From NCBI GenBank assembly GCA_038326025.1, contig JBBQJP010000025.1, forward strand, positions 1 to 58,682: a stretch of 58,682 nucleotides of DNA. Reading direction: 5' to 3'. Below are positions 16,552-24,833 of the stretch, piece by piece. A model generated the notes under the pieces. That model did no database searches, was not told the origin of the DNA, and worked only from the letters and a program-made list of their open reading frames with translations. Numbering within the stretch: position 1 is the stretch's first letter; every line of letters begins with the position of its first letter. This stretch comes from CAISIP01 sp038326025. GTDB taxonomy: Bacteria > Pseudomonadota > Gammaproteobacteria > Burkholderiales > Burkholderiaceae_C. The position numbers and the translations under genes were made by a program.

Positions 16552-17187
16552 ATGCCCATGGAACTGTCACGTCCGCCCTTCCCGGCCACCCGTTGGACGC
16601 GGCGCGCGCAACTGGCTGCATTGACCCTCGTGTTGCCGGGCGTACTGGCCCTGGCCCAAACCCCGACGGGCAGCAAATCCGCAGCGGTGCAAGCCGGCGC
16701 CAAGGCGACTGCCGCGCGGTCAGAGGAATCCCCGACCTGGAAGTCCCTGACGCCTTTGCAGCGCGAAGCACTTGCGCCCCTGGGCCCGGTCTGGGGCGAG
16801 ATCAGCAGCAATCGCAAGCGCAAGTGGATCGCGTTGTCTGCCAATTTCAAGTCCATGTCGCCACACGCGAAGGCCACGCTGCATGACCGCATGCAAGAGT
16901 GGGCCACTCTCAGTTCGGCCGAGCGCAACCGGGCCCGTTTGAACTTTGCGCAGGTCCGTGACCTCTCCCATGAAGAAAAAAAGACCCAATGGGAGGCCTA
17001 TCAGGCCTTGAGCCCGGCGCAAAAGCAGCAGTACGCCGCCGAGGCCGGCCCGCCAACGGCCGGCGCTGCGCCCGCGGTCATCAAGCGCACGCCCGGCAAG
17101 CTTGCGGCCGTCCCGGTCACCCGTTCCGAGGCGTCGACCGGCGCCGCGCAGCGCGCCAAGGCACCTGCCAGCGCGCCAACACCGTGA
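16552..17187 (+). CDS. DUF3106 domain exported protein
   Basis: The 211-residue product has an N-terminal signal-like hydrophobic stretch (LAALTLVLPGVLALAQT). The DUF3106 domain follows at about 58-160, marked by repeated W-x-L-[ST]-x2-[QE] units: PTWKSLTPLQREAL, KRKWIALSANFKSM, QEWATLSSAERNRARLNF, WEAYQALSPAQKQQY. An Ala/Pro-rich tail ends the protein. Function unknown; probably periplasmic. It sits in the sigma-DUF3619-DUF3106-RDD unit and shares its stop with the GTG start of the RDD gene. Confidence 0.8.
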   Translation: MPMELSRPPFPATRWTRRAQLAALTLVLPGVLALAQTPTGSKSAAVQAGAKATAARSEESPTWKSLTPLQREALAPLGPVWGEISSNRKRKWIALSANFKSMSPHAKATLHDRMQEWATLSSAERNRARLNFAQVRDLSHEEKKTQWEAYQALSPAQKQQYAAEAGPPTAGAAPAVIKRTPGKLAAVPVTRSEASTGAAQRAKAPASAPTP

Positions 17188-17741
17188 AATCCCGGCAAAC
17201 CGTGCAAACAAGCAATTTCTCCGAGCATCCGCCCGCCACCGTGCCGCGCACGCCCGGCGTCACCCCCCCACTGATGCGCCGCATGGCCTGCTGGTTATAC
17301 GAAGGCATGTTGCTGTTTGGCGTGGTGTTCATTGCCGGCTACCTGTTTGGCACCTTGAGTCAGACCCGCAACGCGCTGGACAACCGCCACGCGTTGCAGG
17401 CATTTCTGTTTGTCGTATTCGGCATCTATTTCACCTGGTTCTGGGCACGCGGCCAGACGCTGGCCATGAAGACCTGGGATATTGCGCTGGTGGATATCGC
17501 GGGCAGGCCCGTGACGCAGGCCCGCGCCCTGCTGCGTTACCTGCTCAGCTGGAGCTGGTTCCTGCCACCTCTGGCAGCCGTTGCGCCATTCGGCCTGACC
17601 GGCGCCGAAACCTTCGTCATCGTGGCCGGCTGGGTCATGGTCTGGGCTCTGCTGAGCCGATTTCAACCGCAACAGCAGTTCTGGCACGATGTGCTGGCTG
17701 GCACGCGGCTGGTCAGCCGCCCGCGCGTTCCCGGTCGCTGA
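17184..17741 (+). CDS. RDD family membrane protein
   Basis: Start GTG at 17184 overlaps the upstream stop as GTGA. The 185-residue protein has the RDD layout: a first helix after LMRRMACWLYEGMLLFGVVF, a second at about 68-85 ending in WFWARGQTLAMKTWDI, and a third near 125-155. The Arg-Asp-Asp signature is loosely conserved (RRMACWLYEG). RDD proteins are small inner-membrane proteins of mostly unknown role; some act as ion antiporters. Last gene of the sigma-factor unit. Confidence 0.85.
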   Translation: MKSRQTVQTSNFSEHPPATVPRTPGVTPPLMRRMACWLYEGMLLFGVVFIAGYLFGTLSQTRNALDNRHALQAFLFVVFGIYFTWFWARGQTLAMKTWDIALVDIAGRPVTQARALLRYLLSWSWFLPPLAAVAPFGLTGAETFVIVAGWVMVWALLSRFQPQQQFWHDVLAGTRLVSRPRVPGR

Positions 17742-17827
17742 TCGGAGCGACCCCGACACGCGCTTTTCCGAAGCTTGCCGCGACACCTGCCGCCAACGGC
17801 CCGCTCCTGCTGCGCGACAATGCCTTG

Positions 17828-18244
17828 ATGCCTATTTCCAACACCCGGCCTGACGATCTGCCAGTCGATCCCAACCCTCAAAAAAGCCGCACCGGTTTGC
17901 ATCGGATGTGGCATGCGACGCTCTACTCCATGGCCGGATTACGCGCAGGATGGAGCGAGACGGCCTTCCGCCAGGAGGCAGTGGCGGCCATGGTCCTGTT
18001 GCCACTGGCCTTGTGGCTCGGCCAAAGTTGGGTCGAATGCGCGCTGCTGGCCGGATCGGTACTGCTGGTGCTGATTGTCGAGTTGCTCAACTCCGCCGTC
18101 GAGGCATCGGTCGACCGGATCGGATTGCAGTGGCATGTGTTGTCCAAGCGCGCCAAGGACCTGGGCAGTGCTGCGGTGTTGCTCAGTCTTCTGCTTTGTT
18201 CGGGCATCTGGGCCGGCGCCCTCTGGCAGAGGTTTGCCGCATGA
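17828..18244 (+). CDS. dgkA: Diacylglycerol kinase
   Basis: A 138-residue inner-membrane enzyme that phosphorylates diacylglycerol, recycling lipid from membrane-derived glucan or LPS synthesis. It has three membrane helices and the conserved motifs GLRAGWSETAFRQE and VELLNSAVEASVDRIG, where Glu-Asn-Ala-[IV]-Glu is the active-site block. Start ATG at 17828. Its TGA overlaps the ATG of the LOG gene (ATGA). The N-terminal extension of about 30 residues before the family core is slightly long. Confidence 0.93.
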   Translation: MPISNTRPDDLPVDPNPQKSRTGLHRMWHATLYSMAGLRAGWSETAFRQEAVAAMVLLPLALWLGQSWVECALLAGSVLLVLIVELLNSAVEASVDRIGLQWHVLSKRAKDLGSAAVLLSLLLCSGIWAGALWQRFAA

Positions 18245-18852
18245 ACGCCGTTGAAACAGCAAAAAACCGGTCGCCGGCTTTCTCGGTTTGCGTCTATTGC
18301 GGCTCACGCCCCGGTGTTGATGCGGCACATGGCGAACTGGCACGGGCGACCGGTCAGTGGATCGGCGCACACGGTGGGCAGCTTGTGTACGGCGGCGGGC
18401 GCAATGGACTGATGGGCATGGTCGCTGACGCGACGCTGGCAGCTGGTGGCCGGGTCGTGGGCATCATTCCGCAGAGTCTGGTGCAAAAAGAGGCGGCCCA
18501 TCGTGGCTGCACCGAGCTGCATGTCGTAGACACCATGCATGAGCGCAAACGTTTGATGGCCGAGCGCTCCGATGCGTTTCTGGCCCTTCCAGGGGGAATT
18601 GGCACGTTCGAGGAGTTGTTCGAGGCCTGGACCTGGCGCCAACTGGGCTACCACGACAAACCAATAGGCCTGCTCAACGCCGGTGGCTTCTACGACGGAC
18701 TGCTCGCCTTTTTGCGCAACTGTGTCGCCGAGCAGTTCATGAACGACACCCAGATGGGGATGCTGCAGGTCGGAACCACACCTGAGCCCTTGCTGGCGGA
18801 CCTGGTGCAGGCGGCCGGCCTGAACTCCCAGACCCGGCTGTCCGAGATTTGA
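18241..18852 (+). CDS. LOG family (lysine decarboxylase-like) nucleotide phosphoribohydrolase
   Basis: The 203-residue protein has the TIGR00730/LOG fold with VCVYCGSRPG at the N-terminus, VYGGGRNGLMG, and the catalytic PGGIGTFEELFEAWTWRQLG. LOG enzymes release free cytokinin-type bases from their riboside 5'-monophosphates; in bacteria the natural substrate may be other nucleotides such as AMP. Translationally coupled to dgkA by an ATGA overlap. It ends 7 bp from the glnB stop (convergent). Confidence 0.9.
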   Translation: MNAVETAKNRSPAFSVCVYCGSRPGVDAAHGELARATGQWIGAHGGQLVYGGGRNGLMGMVADATLAAGGRVVGIIPQSLVQKEAAHRGCTELHVVDTMHERKRLMAERSDAFLALPGGIGTFEELFEAWTWRQLGYHDKPIGLLNAGGFYDGLLAFLRNCVAEQFMNDTQMGMLQVGTTPEPLLADLVQAAGLNSQTRLSEI

Positions 18853-18859
18853 GACCGCG

Positions 18860-19198
18860 TCAGATCGCGGTTTCGTCCTCTTCGCCGGTACGGATGCGCA
18901 CGGTGCGCTCGATCGCGGTAACAAATATCTTTCCGTCGCCGATTTTGCCGGTGCGCGCGGCCTTGACCACCGCGTCAACGCAGGCCTCGACGTCCTCGGT
19001 GCGCACCACCACTTCGATTTTCACCTTGGGCAGGAAGTCGACCACGTACTCGGCGCCACGATAGAGCTCGGTATGACCCTTTTGGCGGCCAAAACCCTTG
19101 ACCTCCGTCACCGTCAGGCCATTGACGCCGCACTCGGCCAAGGCCTCGCGGACTTCCTCAAGCTTGAAGGGTTTGATGATGGCGGTGATCTGTTTCAT
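18860..19198 (-). CDS. glnB: Nitrogen regulatory protein P-II
   Basis: A 112-residue P-II signal protein that senses 2-oxoglutarate, ATP/ADP and glutamine status and acts on GlnD, GlnE, NtrB or AmtB. The T-loop is intact, with the uridylylation site Tyr51 in LYRGAEYVVDFLPK. The C-terminal signature KIGDGKIFVTAIERTVRIRTGE is also present. No amtB follows, which favours the GlnB type over GlnK. It lies downstream of nadE, a pairing common in betaproteobacteria. Confidence 0.95.
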   Translation of the reverse strand: MKQITAIIKPFKLEEVREALAECGVNGLTVTEVKGFGRQKGHTELYRGAEYVVDFLPKVKIEVVVRTEDVEACVDAVVKAARTGKIGDGKIFVTAIERTVRIRTGEEDETAI

Positions 19199-19331
19199 GG
19201 CACAACGGCTTTCTTGGTAGGAACCGGATCTGCGGCCTTGTCAGGGGCCTCTTGCACAAAAATCCGGCATCAGGTTTCAAACTGCTCCTAGCATAGCGCC
19301 ATTCCGGCGCCGTCCGACTGGCCCGGCCCGT

Positions 19332-21008
19332 CTACTGACGGAACTTGTTGGTGATCGGGTAGCGCCAGTCCTTGCCGAAACTTCGGTGCGTCAGGCGGAT
19401 GCCGATCGGGGCCTGACGGCGCTTGTACTCATTGAGCTTGATCAGCCGGGTCACCCGCTCCACATCTGCCGCCGGCAAGCCGCTGGCGATGATGTCGGCG
19501 ATGGACTCGTCATTCTCCATGTAACGCTCAATGATGGCGTCCAAAACCTCGTACGAGGGCAGACTGTCCTGGTCAGTCTGATCGGGCCGCAATTCGGCGC
19601 TGGGCGCCCGCGTGATGATGCGCTCAGGGATTGGTGCGGCGCAGCGGCCGTACGGATCGTTCTCGTTGCGCCAACGCGCCAGCCGATATACCGTGGTCTT
19701 GGCCAGATCCTTGATCACGGCAAAGCCGCCGGCCATATCGCCATACAGCGTGCAATACCCAGTGGCCAATTCGCTCTTGTTGCCCGTGGTCAGCACGATG
19801 CCGCCAAATTTGTTGGATAAAGCCATCAGCAACGTGCCACGCACCCGTGCCTGGATGTTTTCCTCGGTCGCATCTTCGGGCAGTCCGGCAAACTCGCCAG
19901 CGAGCGCGGTACGAAAGGCCTCGAATTGCGGTGTGATGGAAATCTCGTCGTAACGCACACCCACACGCTGCGCCATCTCGCGCGCATCGATCCAGCTGAT
20001 GTCGGCGGTGTACGGCGAAGGCATCATGACGGTACGAACGCGATCCGCGCCCAGGGCGTCCACCGCAACCGCCAGCACCAGTGCCGAGTCAATACCACCG
20101 GACAGGCCCAGGATCGCGCCCGGAAAACCGTTTTTGCCGAGGTAGTCGCGCACACCCAGCACCAGGGCATCCCACAGGTCGGCGTCCGCGCCGCGCTCGG
20201 GTGCGATCTCGCCGGCCAACTGCACCCCATCGTCACCCTTGGTGGTTGTCACCATAAAGCGCTGCTCGCGAAAGCTCAGCGCCCGCGCTGCCACGACACC
20301 ATCGGCATTGAGCGCGAACGAGTGGCCCTCAAACACCATCTCGTCCTGACCGCCAACCAGGTGCGCATACACCATTGGCAGGCCACAGGCACGCACCCGC
20401 TCGCGCATGATCTGTTCGCGTTCACCGCCCTTGCCCACATGAAACGGCGAGGCGTTGATGACTGCCAGCACCTGAGCACCCGCCGCCCGTGCCAGACGTG
20501 CCGGCTCTTCGTACCAGGCGTCCTCACAGATCAGCAGGCCCACACGCAGGTGATCGGGTCCACTGCCCACCTCAAATACACAGGTCTCGTCGCCGGGTGT
20601 GAAATAACGACGCTCGTCAAATACCTGGTAGTTGGGCAACTCGCGCTTGGCGTAGGTGTGCAGGATGCGCCCCTCGCGCAGCACGCTGGCCGCATTGAAG
20701 CGCTTTTGCGTCGAGACCGAACGCGTGCGCTCGCTGCTGCCGGTGGGGTGGCCGACCACCACCGTCATTCCTTTTAACCCCGCGAGTGCCTGCGCCACCG
20801 AATTGACGGCATCATCGCAGGCTTGGATGAACGCGGGACGCAGAAACAGGTCCTCGGCGGCGTACCCGCAGATCGACAACTCCGGGGTCAGCATCAGCAG
20901 GGCGCCGTCCGCATGGGCGGCCTGCGCCGCTTCAATTATTTTTTTCGCATTACCCAACATGTCACCGACTACAAAGTCGAGCTGGGCGACACAGATCTTG
21001 AGATTCAT
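19332..21008 (-). CDS. nadE: NAD+ synthase, glutamine-hydrolysing
   Basis: A 558-residue enzyme making NAD+ from deamido-NAD+, ATP and glutamine. The nitrilase-type glutaminase domain (about 1-260) has its catalytic triad: Glu in LTPELSICGYAAED, Lys in KRELPNYQVFDERRYF, and Cys in GLLICEDAWYEEPAR. The synthetase domain (about 280-558) has the ATP-pyrophosphatase P-loop LGLSGGIDSALVL and TTGNKSELATGYCTLYGDMAGG. Cytoplasmic; normal length for the two-domain bacterial form. Upstream of glnB on the same strand. Confidence 0.96.
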   Translation of the reverse strand: MNLKICVAQLDFVVGDMLGNAKKIIEAAQAAHADGALLMLTPELSICGYAAEDLFLRPAFIQACDDAVNSVAQALAGLKGMTVVVGHPTGSSERTRSVSTQKRFNAASVLREGRILHTYAKRELPNYQVFDERRYFTPGDETCVFEVGSGPDHLRVGLLICEDAWYEEPARLARAAGAQVLAVINASPFHVGKGGEREQIMRERVRACGLPMVYAHLVGGQDEMVFEGHSFALNADGVVAARALSFREQRFMVTTTKGDDGVQLAGEIAPERGADADLWDALVLGVRDYLGKNGFPGAILGLSGGIDSALVLAVAVDALGADRVRTVMMPSPYTADISWIDAREMAQRVGVRYDEISITPQFEAFRTALAGEFAGLPEDATEENIQARVRGTLLMALSNKFGGIVLTTGNKSELATGYCTLYGDMAGGFAVIKDLAKTTVYRLARWRNENDPYGRCAAPIPERIITRAPSAELRPDQTDQDSLPSYEVLDAIIERYMENDESIADIIASGLPAADVERVTRLIKLNEYKRRQAPIGIRLTHRSFGKDWRYPITNKFRQ

Positions 21009-21101
21009 GAAATCAATACGCGTGGGTGGAAACAGGACCGCGACCGGCGCTCACATCGCTGACCGAAGAACACGCCAGGCAGCAGCCGGCAGGGGGGCAT
21101 T

Positions 21102-22307
21102 GTGAGTCGGATCGATTATGTCATCGAGGTTCATGACTCGCCTTTGGCCATAACGCGGGCCGATTGGAACGCGCTGCTCGCCCAACAGGCCGAGGCGACG
21201 CCGTTCATGCGCCATGAATACCTGGCCGCGATGCACGAAAGTGGCAGTGCCACACCACAGTCCGGCTGGACGCCACGGTTGCTGTGCCTGTGGGAACAGC
21301 GTGACGCACAGGCCATCACGCAGCGCACGCTGGTCGGCGCCTGCATGTTGTACCTCAAAGACCACTCCTACGGCGAATACGTGTTCGACCATGCATGGGC
21401 ACACGCCTATCGCCAGCATGGCGTGCCGTATTACCCGAAGGCCGTGGTTGCCCCACCGTTCACCCCTGTCCCCGGTGCCCGGCTGCTGGCGCGGGACGCT
21501 GAAACACGTCAGGCCCTGGCGCAGGCGCTGGTGCAGTGGTGCACGCAGTCCGGGTTGTCGTCGTTGCACCTGCTTTTTGCCAGCGCGCCCGATATCGAGG
21601 CCTGCCAGGGGGCGGGCATGATGCTGCGCCACAACGTCCAGTTCCATTGGACCAACAGCGCGCCCGGATACCGCGACTTCGACACCTTCCTGGCCAGCCT
21701 GAACCAGGAAAAACGCAAGAAGATCCGCCAGGAGCGGCGCAAGGTGGAACAGGCCGGAGTGGTGTTTCGCAGCGCCAGTGGCGACGCCATCTCAGCGCAG
21801 GACTGGGACTTCTTCTATCGCTGCTACGAACGCACCTACTACGAACACGGCAATGCGCCCTACCTGAGCCGTGACTTCTTTCACCGCATGGCGCAAGACA
21901 TGGCGCAAAACTGGCTGCTGTTCATTGGCGAGCGAGACGGGCACCCGATGGCCTGCAGCCTGATCGCTTTATCTGACATGCATCCGGAAAAGCCCGACGG
22001 CAAAGTCGCCTATGGCCGCTACTGGGGTGCGCTGGAGCGGGTCGACTGCCTGCACTTCGAAGCCTGCTACTACCAGCCCCTGCAATGGTGCATCGCCCAT
22101 GGCTACCGCCGTTTTGAAGGCGGAGCGCAGGGGGAGCACAAGATGGCCCGTGCCTTGCTGCCGGTGCAAACCACCAGTGCACATTGGCTGGCGCATCCGG
22201 CCTTTGCCAATGCGGTCGACGACTTCCTGCAACGCGAGCGCCAGGGCATTGGCGCCTACATGGCCGAACTGGGGCAGCGCAACCCGTTCAGGGGCGGCAG
22301 CCCCTGA
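21102..22307 (+). CDS. DUF482 (FemAB/GNAT-like) protein
   Basis: A 401-residue protein of PF04339, with GNAT/FemAB-like fold characters. N-terminal block: NALLAQQAEATPFMRHEYLAAMHESG. Central block: FLASLNQEKRKKIRQERRKVEQAGV, which has the basic helix typical of peptidyl or aminoacyl transferases of this superfamily. C-terminal block: GRYWGALERVDCLHFEACYYQPLQWCI and RFEGGAQGEHKMARALLPV. Start GTG at 21102 with a purine-rich ribosome site. The biochemical role is not established. The gene stands alone, divergent from nadE and convergent with a GST. Confidence 0.85.
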   Translation: MSRIDYVIEVHDSPLAITRADWNALLAQQAEATPFMRHEYLAAMHESGSATPQSGWTPRLLCLWEQRDAQAITQRTLVGACMLYLKDHSYGEYVFDHAWAHAYRQHGVPYYPKAVVAPPFTPVPGARLLARDAETRQALAQALVQWCTQSGLSSLHLLFASAPDIEACQGAGMMLRHNVQFHWTNSAPGYRDFDTFLASLNQEKRKKIRQERRKVEQAGVVFRSASGDAISAQDWDFFYRCYERTYYEHGNAPYLSRDFFHRMAQDMAQNWLLFIGERDGHPMACSLIALSDMHPEKPDGKVAYGRYWGALERVDCLHFEACYYQPLQWCIAHGYRRFEGGAQGEHKMARALLPVQTTSAHWLAHPAFANAVDDFLQRERQGIGAYMAELGQRNPFRGGSP

Positions 22308-22323
22308 CCCGACCCGTCGTTCC

Positions 22324-22986
22324 TCAGCCTTTCGGGCTGGCCGCCGCCATCAGGCGCACGGTATCGGTCTTGCGATCAGCGTTGACCTTGGCCACCGCAG
22401 GGCGCTCGCCCATCGCCTTCAAGTAATCCTTCACCGGCAAAGCCGCGAGCAGATCCTCGCCGTAGATGATCTTGCTGGCGTTCGACACCACCGGCAGGTG
22501 CACGATGGCCGCGCAGTCGGCCAGTGTGAACTGGTCTCCGGCGACAAAGGGCTTGAAAATGGCAATGCGGCCAAAGGCGGCGGCGGCGCGCGTCAGCAAT
22601 TTGCGTGCACGTTCCTTGACCGCGTCGCTGACCTTGCCGCCAAAGAACGCTTCCGCGTACAACTCGCGCGCCACCAGTTCAAGATGTAATTCGACATAAA
22701 CCACCAACTCGCGCACCTTTGCCGCGGCAAACGGATCGGCAGGCAGCAGCGCATGTTGCGGATACTGCGCCTCAATGTATTCTGCGCAGGCCATCGACTC
22801 CGAGATACATCCGATGCCGGTGTCGAGGAACGGCACCTTGGCCATCGGCGAGCGCTCGAGCATGGCCGGATCGGCACTGCCGGTCGCGACCATTTCTTCC
22901 TCGAACGCCACGTGCTTTTCGAGCAACTGCAGTTTGACCTGGTTGTAGTAATTGCTGGCTGAGAAGCCGCAGAGCTTGAGTGTCAT
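22324..22986 (-). CDS. Glutathione S-transferase family protein
   Basis: A 220-residue protein from the ATG at 22986 (MTLKLCGFSASNYYNQVKL). The thioredoxin-like N-domain includes SPMAKVPFLDTGIGCISESMAC, with the cis-Pro in KVPF and the ES glutathione contact. The all-helical C-domain has the conserved FTLADCAAIVHL. Catalytic Ser or Tyr is plausible in GFSASNYYN. Substrate unknown. No neighbouring catabolic genes. Confidence 0.88.
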   Translation of the reverse strand: MTLKLCGFSASNYYNQVKLQLLEKHVAFEEEMVATGSADPAMLERSPMAKVPFLDTGIGCISESMACAEYIEAQYPQHALLPADPFAAAKVRELVVYVELHLELVARELYAEAFFGGKVSDAVKERARKLLTRAAAAFGRIAIFKPFVAGDQFTLADCAAIVHLPVVSNASKIIYGEDLLAALPVKDYLKAMGERPAVAKVNADRKTDTVRLMAAASPKG

Positions 22987-23178
22987 GGTGTCTGTCTCCG
23001 AGTCAGGTGTCAGGTTGGTTTCGCGCGTCAACCCCGATTATGCAAACAGCAGCGAAAAACCCATAGTCTCGACTGCGACTGGCCCCCTTCAGGCCCTGGC
23101 ACGTCTGTGGCACCATTGCCGCATCAACAAAAGACAGCAGGTGTCGGACACCCATGGTGGCCGACACCTGCCGCCACG

Positions 23179-23964
23179 ATGCCGGATAACGCCGATCACC
23201 TGTCCCACCCCCCTCCAAATGCCTGGCTGATGGCCATGGAGTTGCGGGCTCCCTGGGAATTCGGTGCAGTTCTGCCTGCCTGGTTCACATTGCAGCGCGC
23301 GCCTCGCGGCGACGGCCATTCGGTCATCGTATTTCCCGGCCTCTCGGCCAGTGACACGTCAACACTGCCGATGCGCAGCTACCTCAAGCGCCTCGGACAT
23401 GCACCCACCGGATGGAATCAGGGATTCAATTTTGGTCCCCGTGCCGGCGTGCTGCTTCGGGCACGGGAACAACTGGAAGAGACCGTTGCCCAAAGCGGAC
23501 GCAAGGCCAGCCTGGTCGGCTGGAGCCTGGGCGGGATCTACGCGCGCGAACTCGCCAAGCTGATGCCGGACCATGTGCGCTGCGTGATAACACTCGGCAC
23601 GCCGTTTGCGGGCAACCCCAGCAGCACCAACGCCTGGCGGTTGTATCGGTTGGCCAGTGGTCACGACATCGCGCAAGAGGCAGCGCAATATGACCTTCCG
23701 CGGGCGCCGGCGGTGCCGACGAGTTCAATTTTTTCACGCACCGATGGCGTGGTGGCATGGCAGGCCAGCCAACAGGCCCGCTGCGAAATCAATCCGCATA
23801 CGGAAAACGTCGAAGTGCTGGCCAGCCATGTCGGACTGGGGTTGAACCCCAGCACCTGGTGGGTGCTAGCCGACAGATTGGCACAGGCCGAGGGGCAATG
23901 GTCACCGTTTCAGCGCAAACGGGGGCTGCACGGCCTTATTTTCCCGGACCCATCACGCAGCTAA
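23179..23964 (+). CDS. Alpha/beta hydrolase (lipase/esterase-like)
   Basis: The 261-residue product from ATG 23179 (MPDNADHLSHPPPNAWL) shows an alpha/beta-hydrolase core. VIVFPGLSASD is the oxyanion-hole strand, LVGWSLGGIYARELAKL carries the nucleophile Ser in G-W-S-L-G, SSIFSRTDGVVAWQAS the acidic residue, and ASHVGLGLNPS the His. No signal peptide is obvious. It resembles cytoplasmic lipase-like proteins of proteobacteria. Substrate unknown. Convergent with ppa. Confidence 0.85.
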   Translation: MPDNADHLSHPPPNAWLMAMELRAPWEFGAVLPAWFTLQRAPRGDGHSVIVFPGLSASDTSTLPMRSYLKRLGHAPTGWNQGFNFGPRAGVLLRAREQLEETVAQSGRKASLVGWSLGGIYARELAKLMPDHVRCVITLGTPFAGNPSSTNAWRLYRLASGHDIAQEAAQYDLPRAPAVPTSSIFSRTDGVVAWQASQQARCEINPHTENVEVLASHVGLGLNPSTWWVLADRLAQAEGQWSPFQRKRGLHGLIFPDPSRS

Positions 23965-24023
23965 CTTCGCGAAGCGCGTCACGGGCCGCACCGGCAAGGT
24001 CGATGCAACGCCTAAAACTCGCC

Positions 24024-24563
24024 TTACTCGGCCAGCGAACGCTGGTAGTTGGCGATGCCGTCCAGAATTTCCTGGCGTGCCGAATCGGTGCCTTCCCAAC
24101 CCAGGATCTTGACCCATTTGCCCACTTCCAGATCTTTGTAGTGTTCGAAGAAGTGGGCGATGGTCTTGAGCCGCAATGGATTGAGATCTTCCGGTTTCTG
24201 CCAATGGGTGTAGATCGACAGAATCTTGTCGATCGGCACCGCCAGCACCTTGCCATCGTCTCCCGCCTCGTCCTGCATTTTCAAAATGCCGATCGCCCGG
24301 CAGGTCACGACGACACCCGGAATCAACGGCACCGGTGTGATCACCAGTACGTCGACCGGGTCTCCGTCACCGCTGATCGTTTTGGGCACATAACCGTAGT
24401 TGGTCGGATAGTGCATCGATGTGCTCATGAAGCGGTCGACAAAGATGGCGCCGGTGGCCTTGTCGACCTCGTATTTCACCGGATCTGCATTCATCGGGAT
24501 TTCGATGATCACGTTAAACGCATCGGGCACGTTGTCGCCAGGGGTCACGTTGTCCAAGGACAT
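24024..24563 (-). CDS. ppa: Inorganic pyrophosphatase (soluble, family I)
   Basis: A 179-residue cytoplasmic family-I PPase. The active-site signature DGDPVDVLV and the Mg-binding acids around it are intact, as are VIIEIPMNADPVKYEVDK and HYPTNYGYVP. It removes PPi made by biosynthesis. It is transcribed away from hppA, a membrane PPi-driven pump, so two unlike PPases share one intergenic region of about 270 bp. Confidence 0.96.
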   Translation of the reverse strand: MSLDNVTPGDNVPDAFNVIIEIPMNADPVKYEVDKATGAIFVDRFMSTSMHYPTNYGYVPKTISGDGDPVDVLVITPVPLIPGVVVTCRAIGILKMQDEAGDDGKVLAVPIDKILSIYTHWQKPEDLNPLRLKTIAHFFEHYKDLEVGKWVKILGWEGTDSARQEILDGIANYQRSLAE

Positions 24564-24833
24564 GGTTGGTTCTCTCTCGTAGCTAGGTTTGCAGAATCAG
24601 TATTAACCCTGATTTTACTGACGCAACCCTTGCGCAAACGGAATGCCTGTCGTTTTCAGTTACAGTTTGCGCGTTGGCCAATCGACTCCTGATCGGGAAA
24701 TGCGAGGAAGCAACGCAGCCGGGCACGGCACGCGTTGTGCCCCTTGTGCATAAACCAGGTCCTTGGACTATTCAAGGAACAGGGCTGCCGCCCAGCGGCA
24801 CACTGCGTCCTTGCTTGATTAGGAGGTACGACT

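Noticed and set aside
24720..24833. A riboswitch upstream of hppA
   Set aside because: Short GC-rich inverted repeats are present, but no known aptamer consensus could be recognised and no terminator or sequestered ribosome site is evident.
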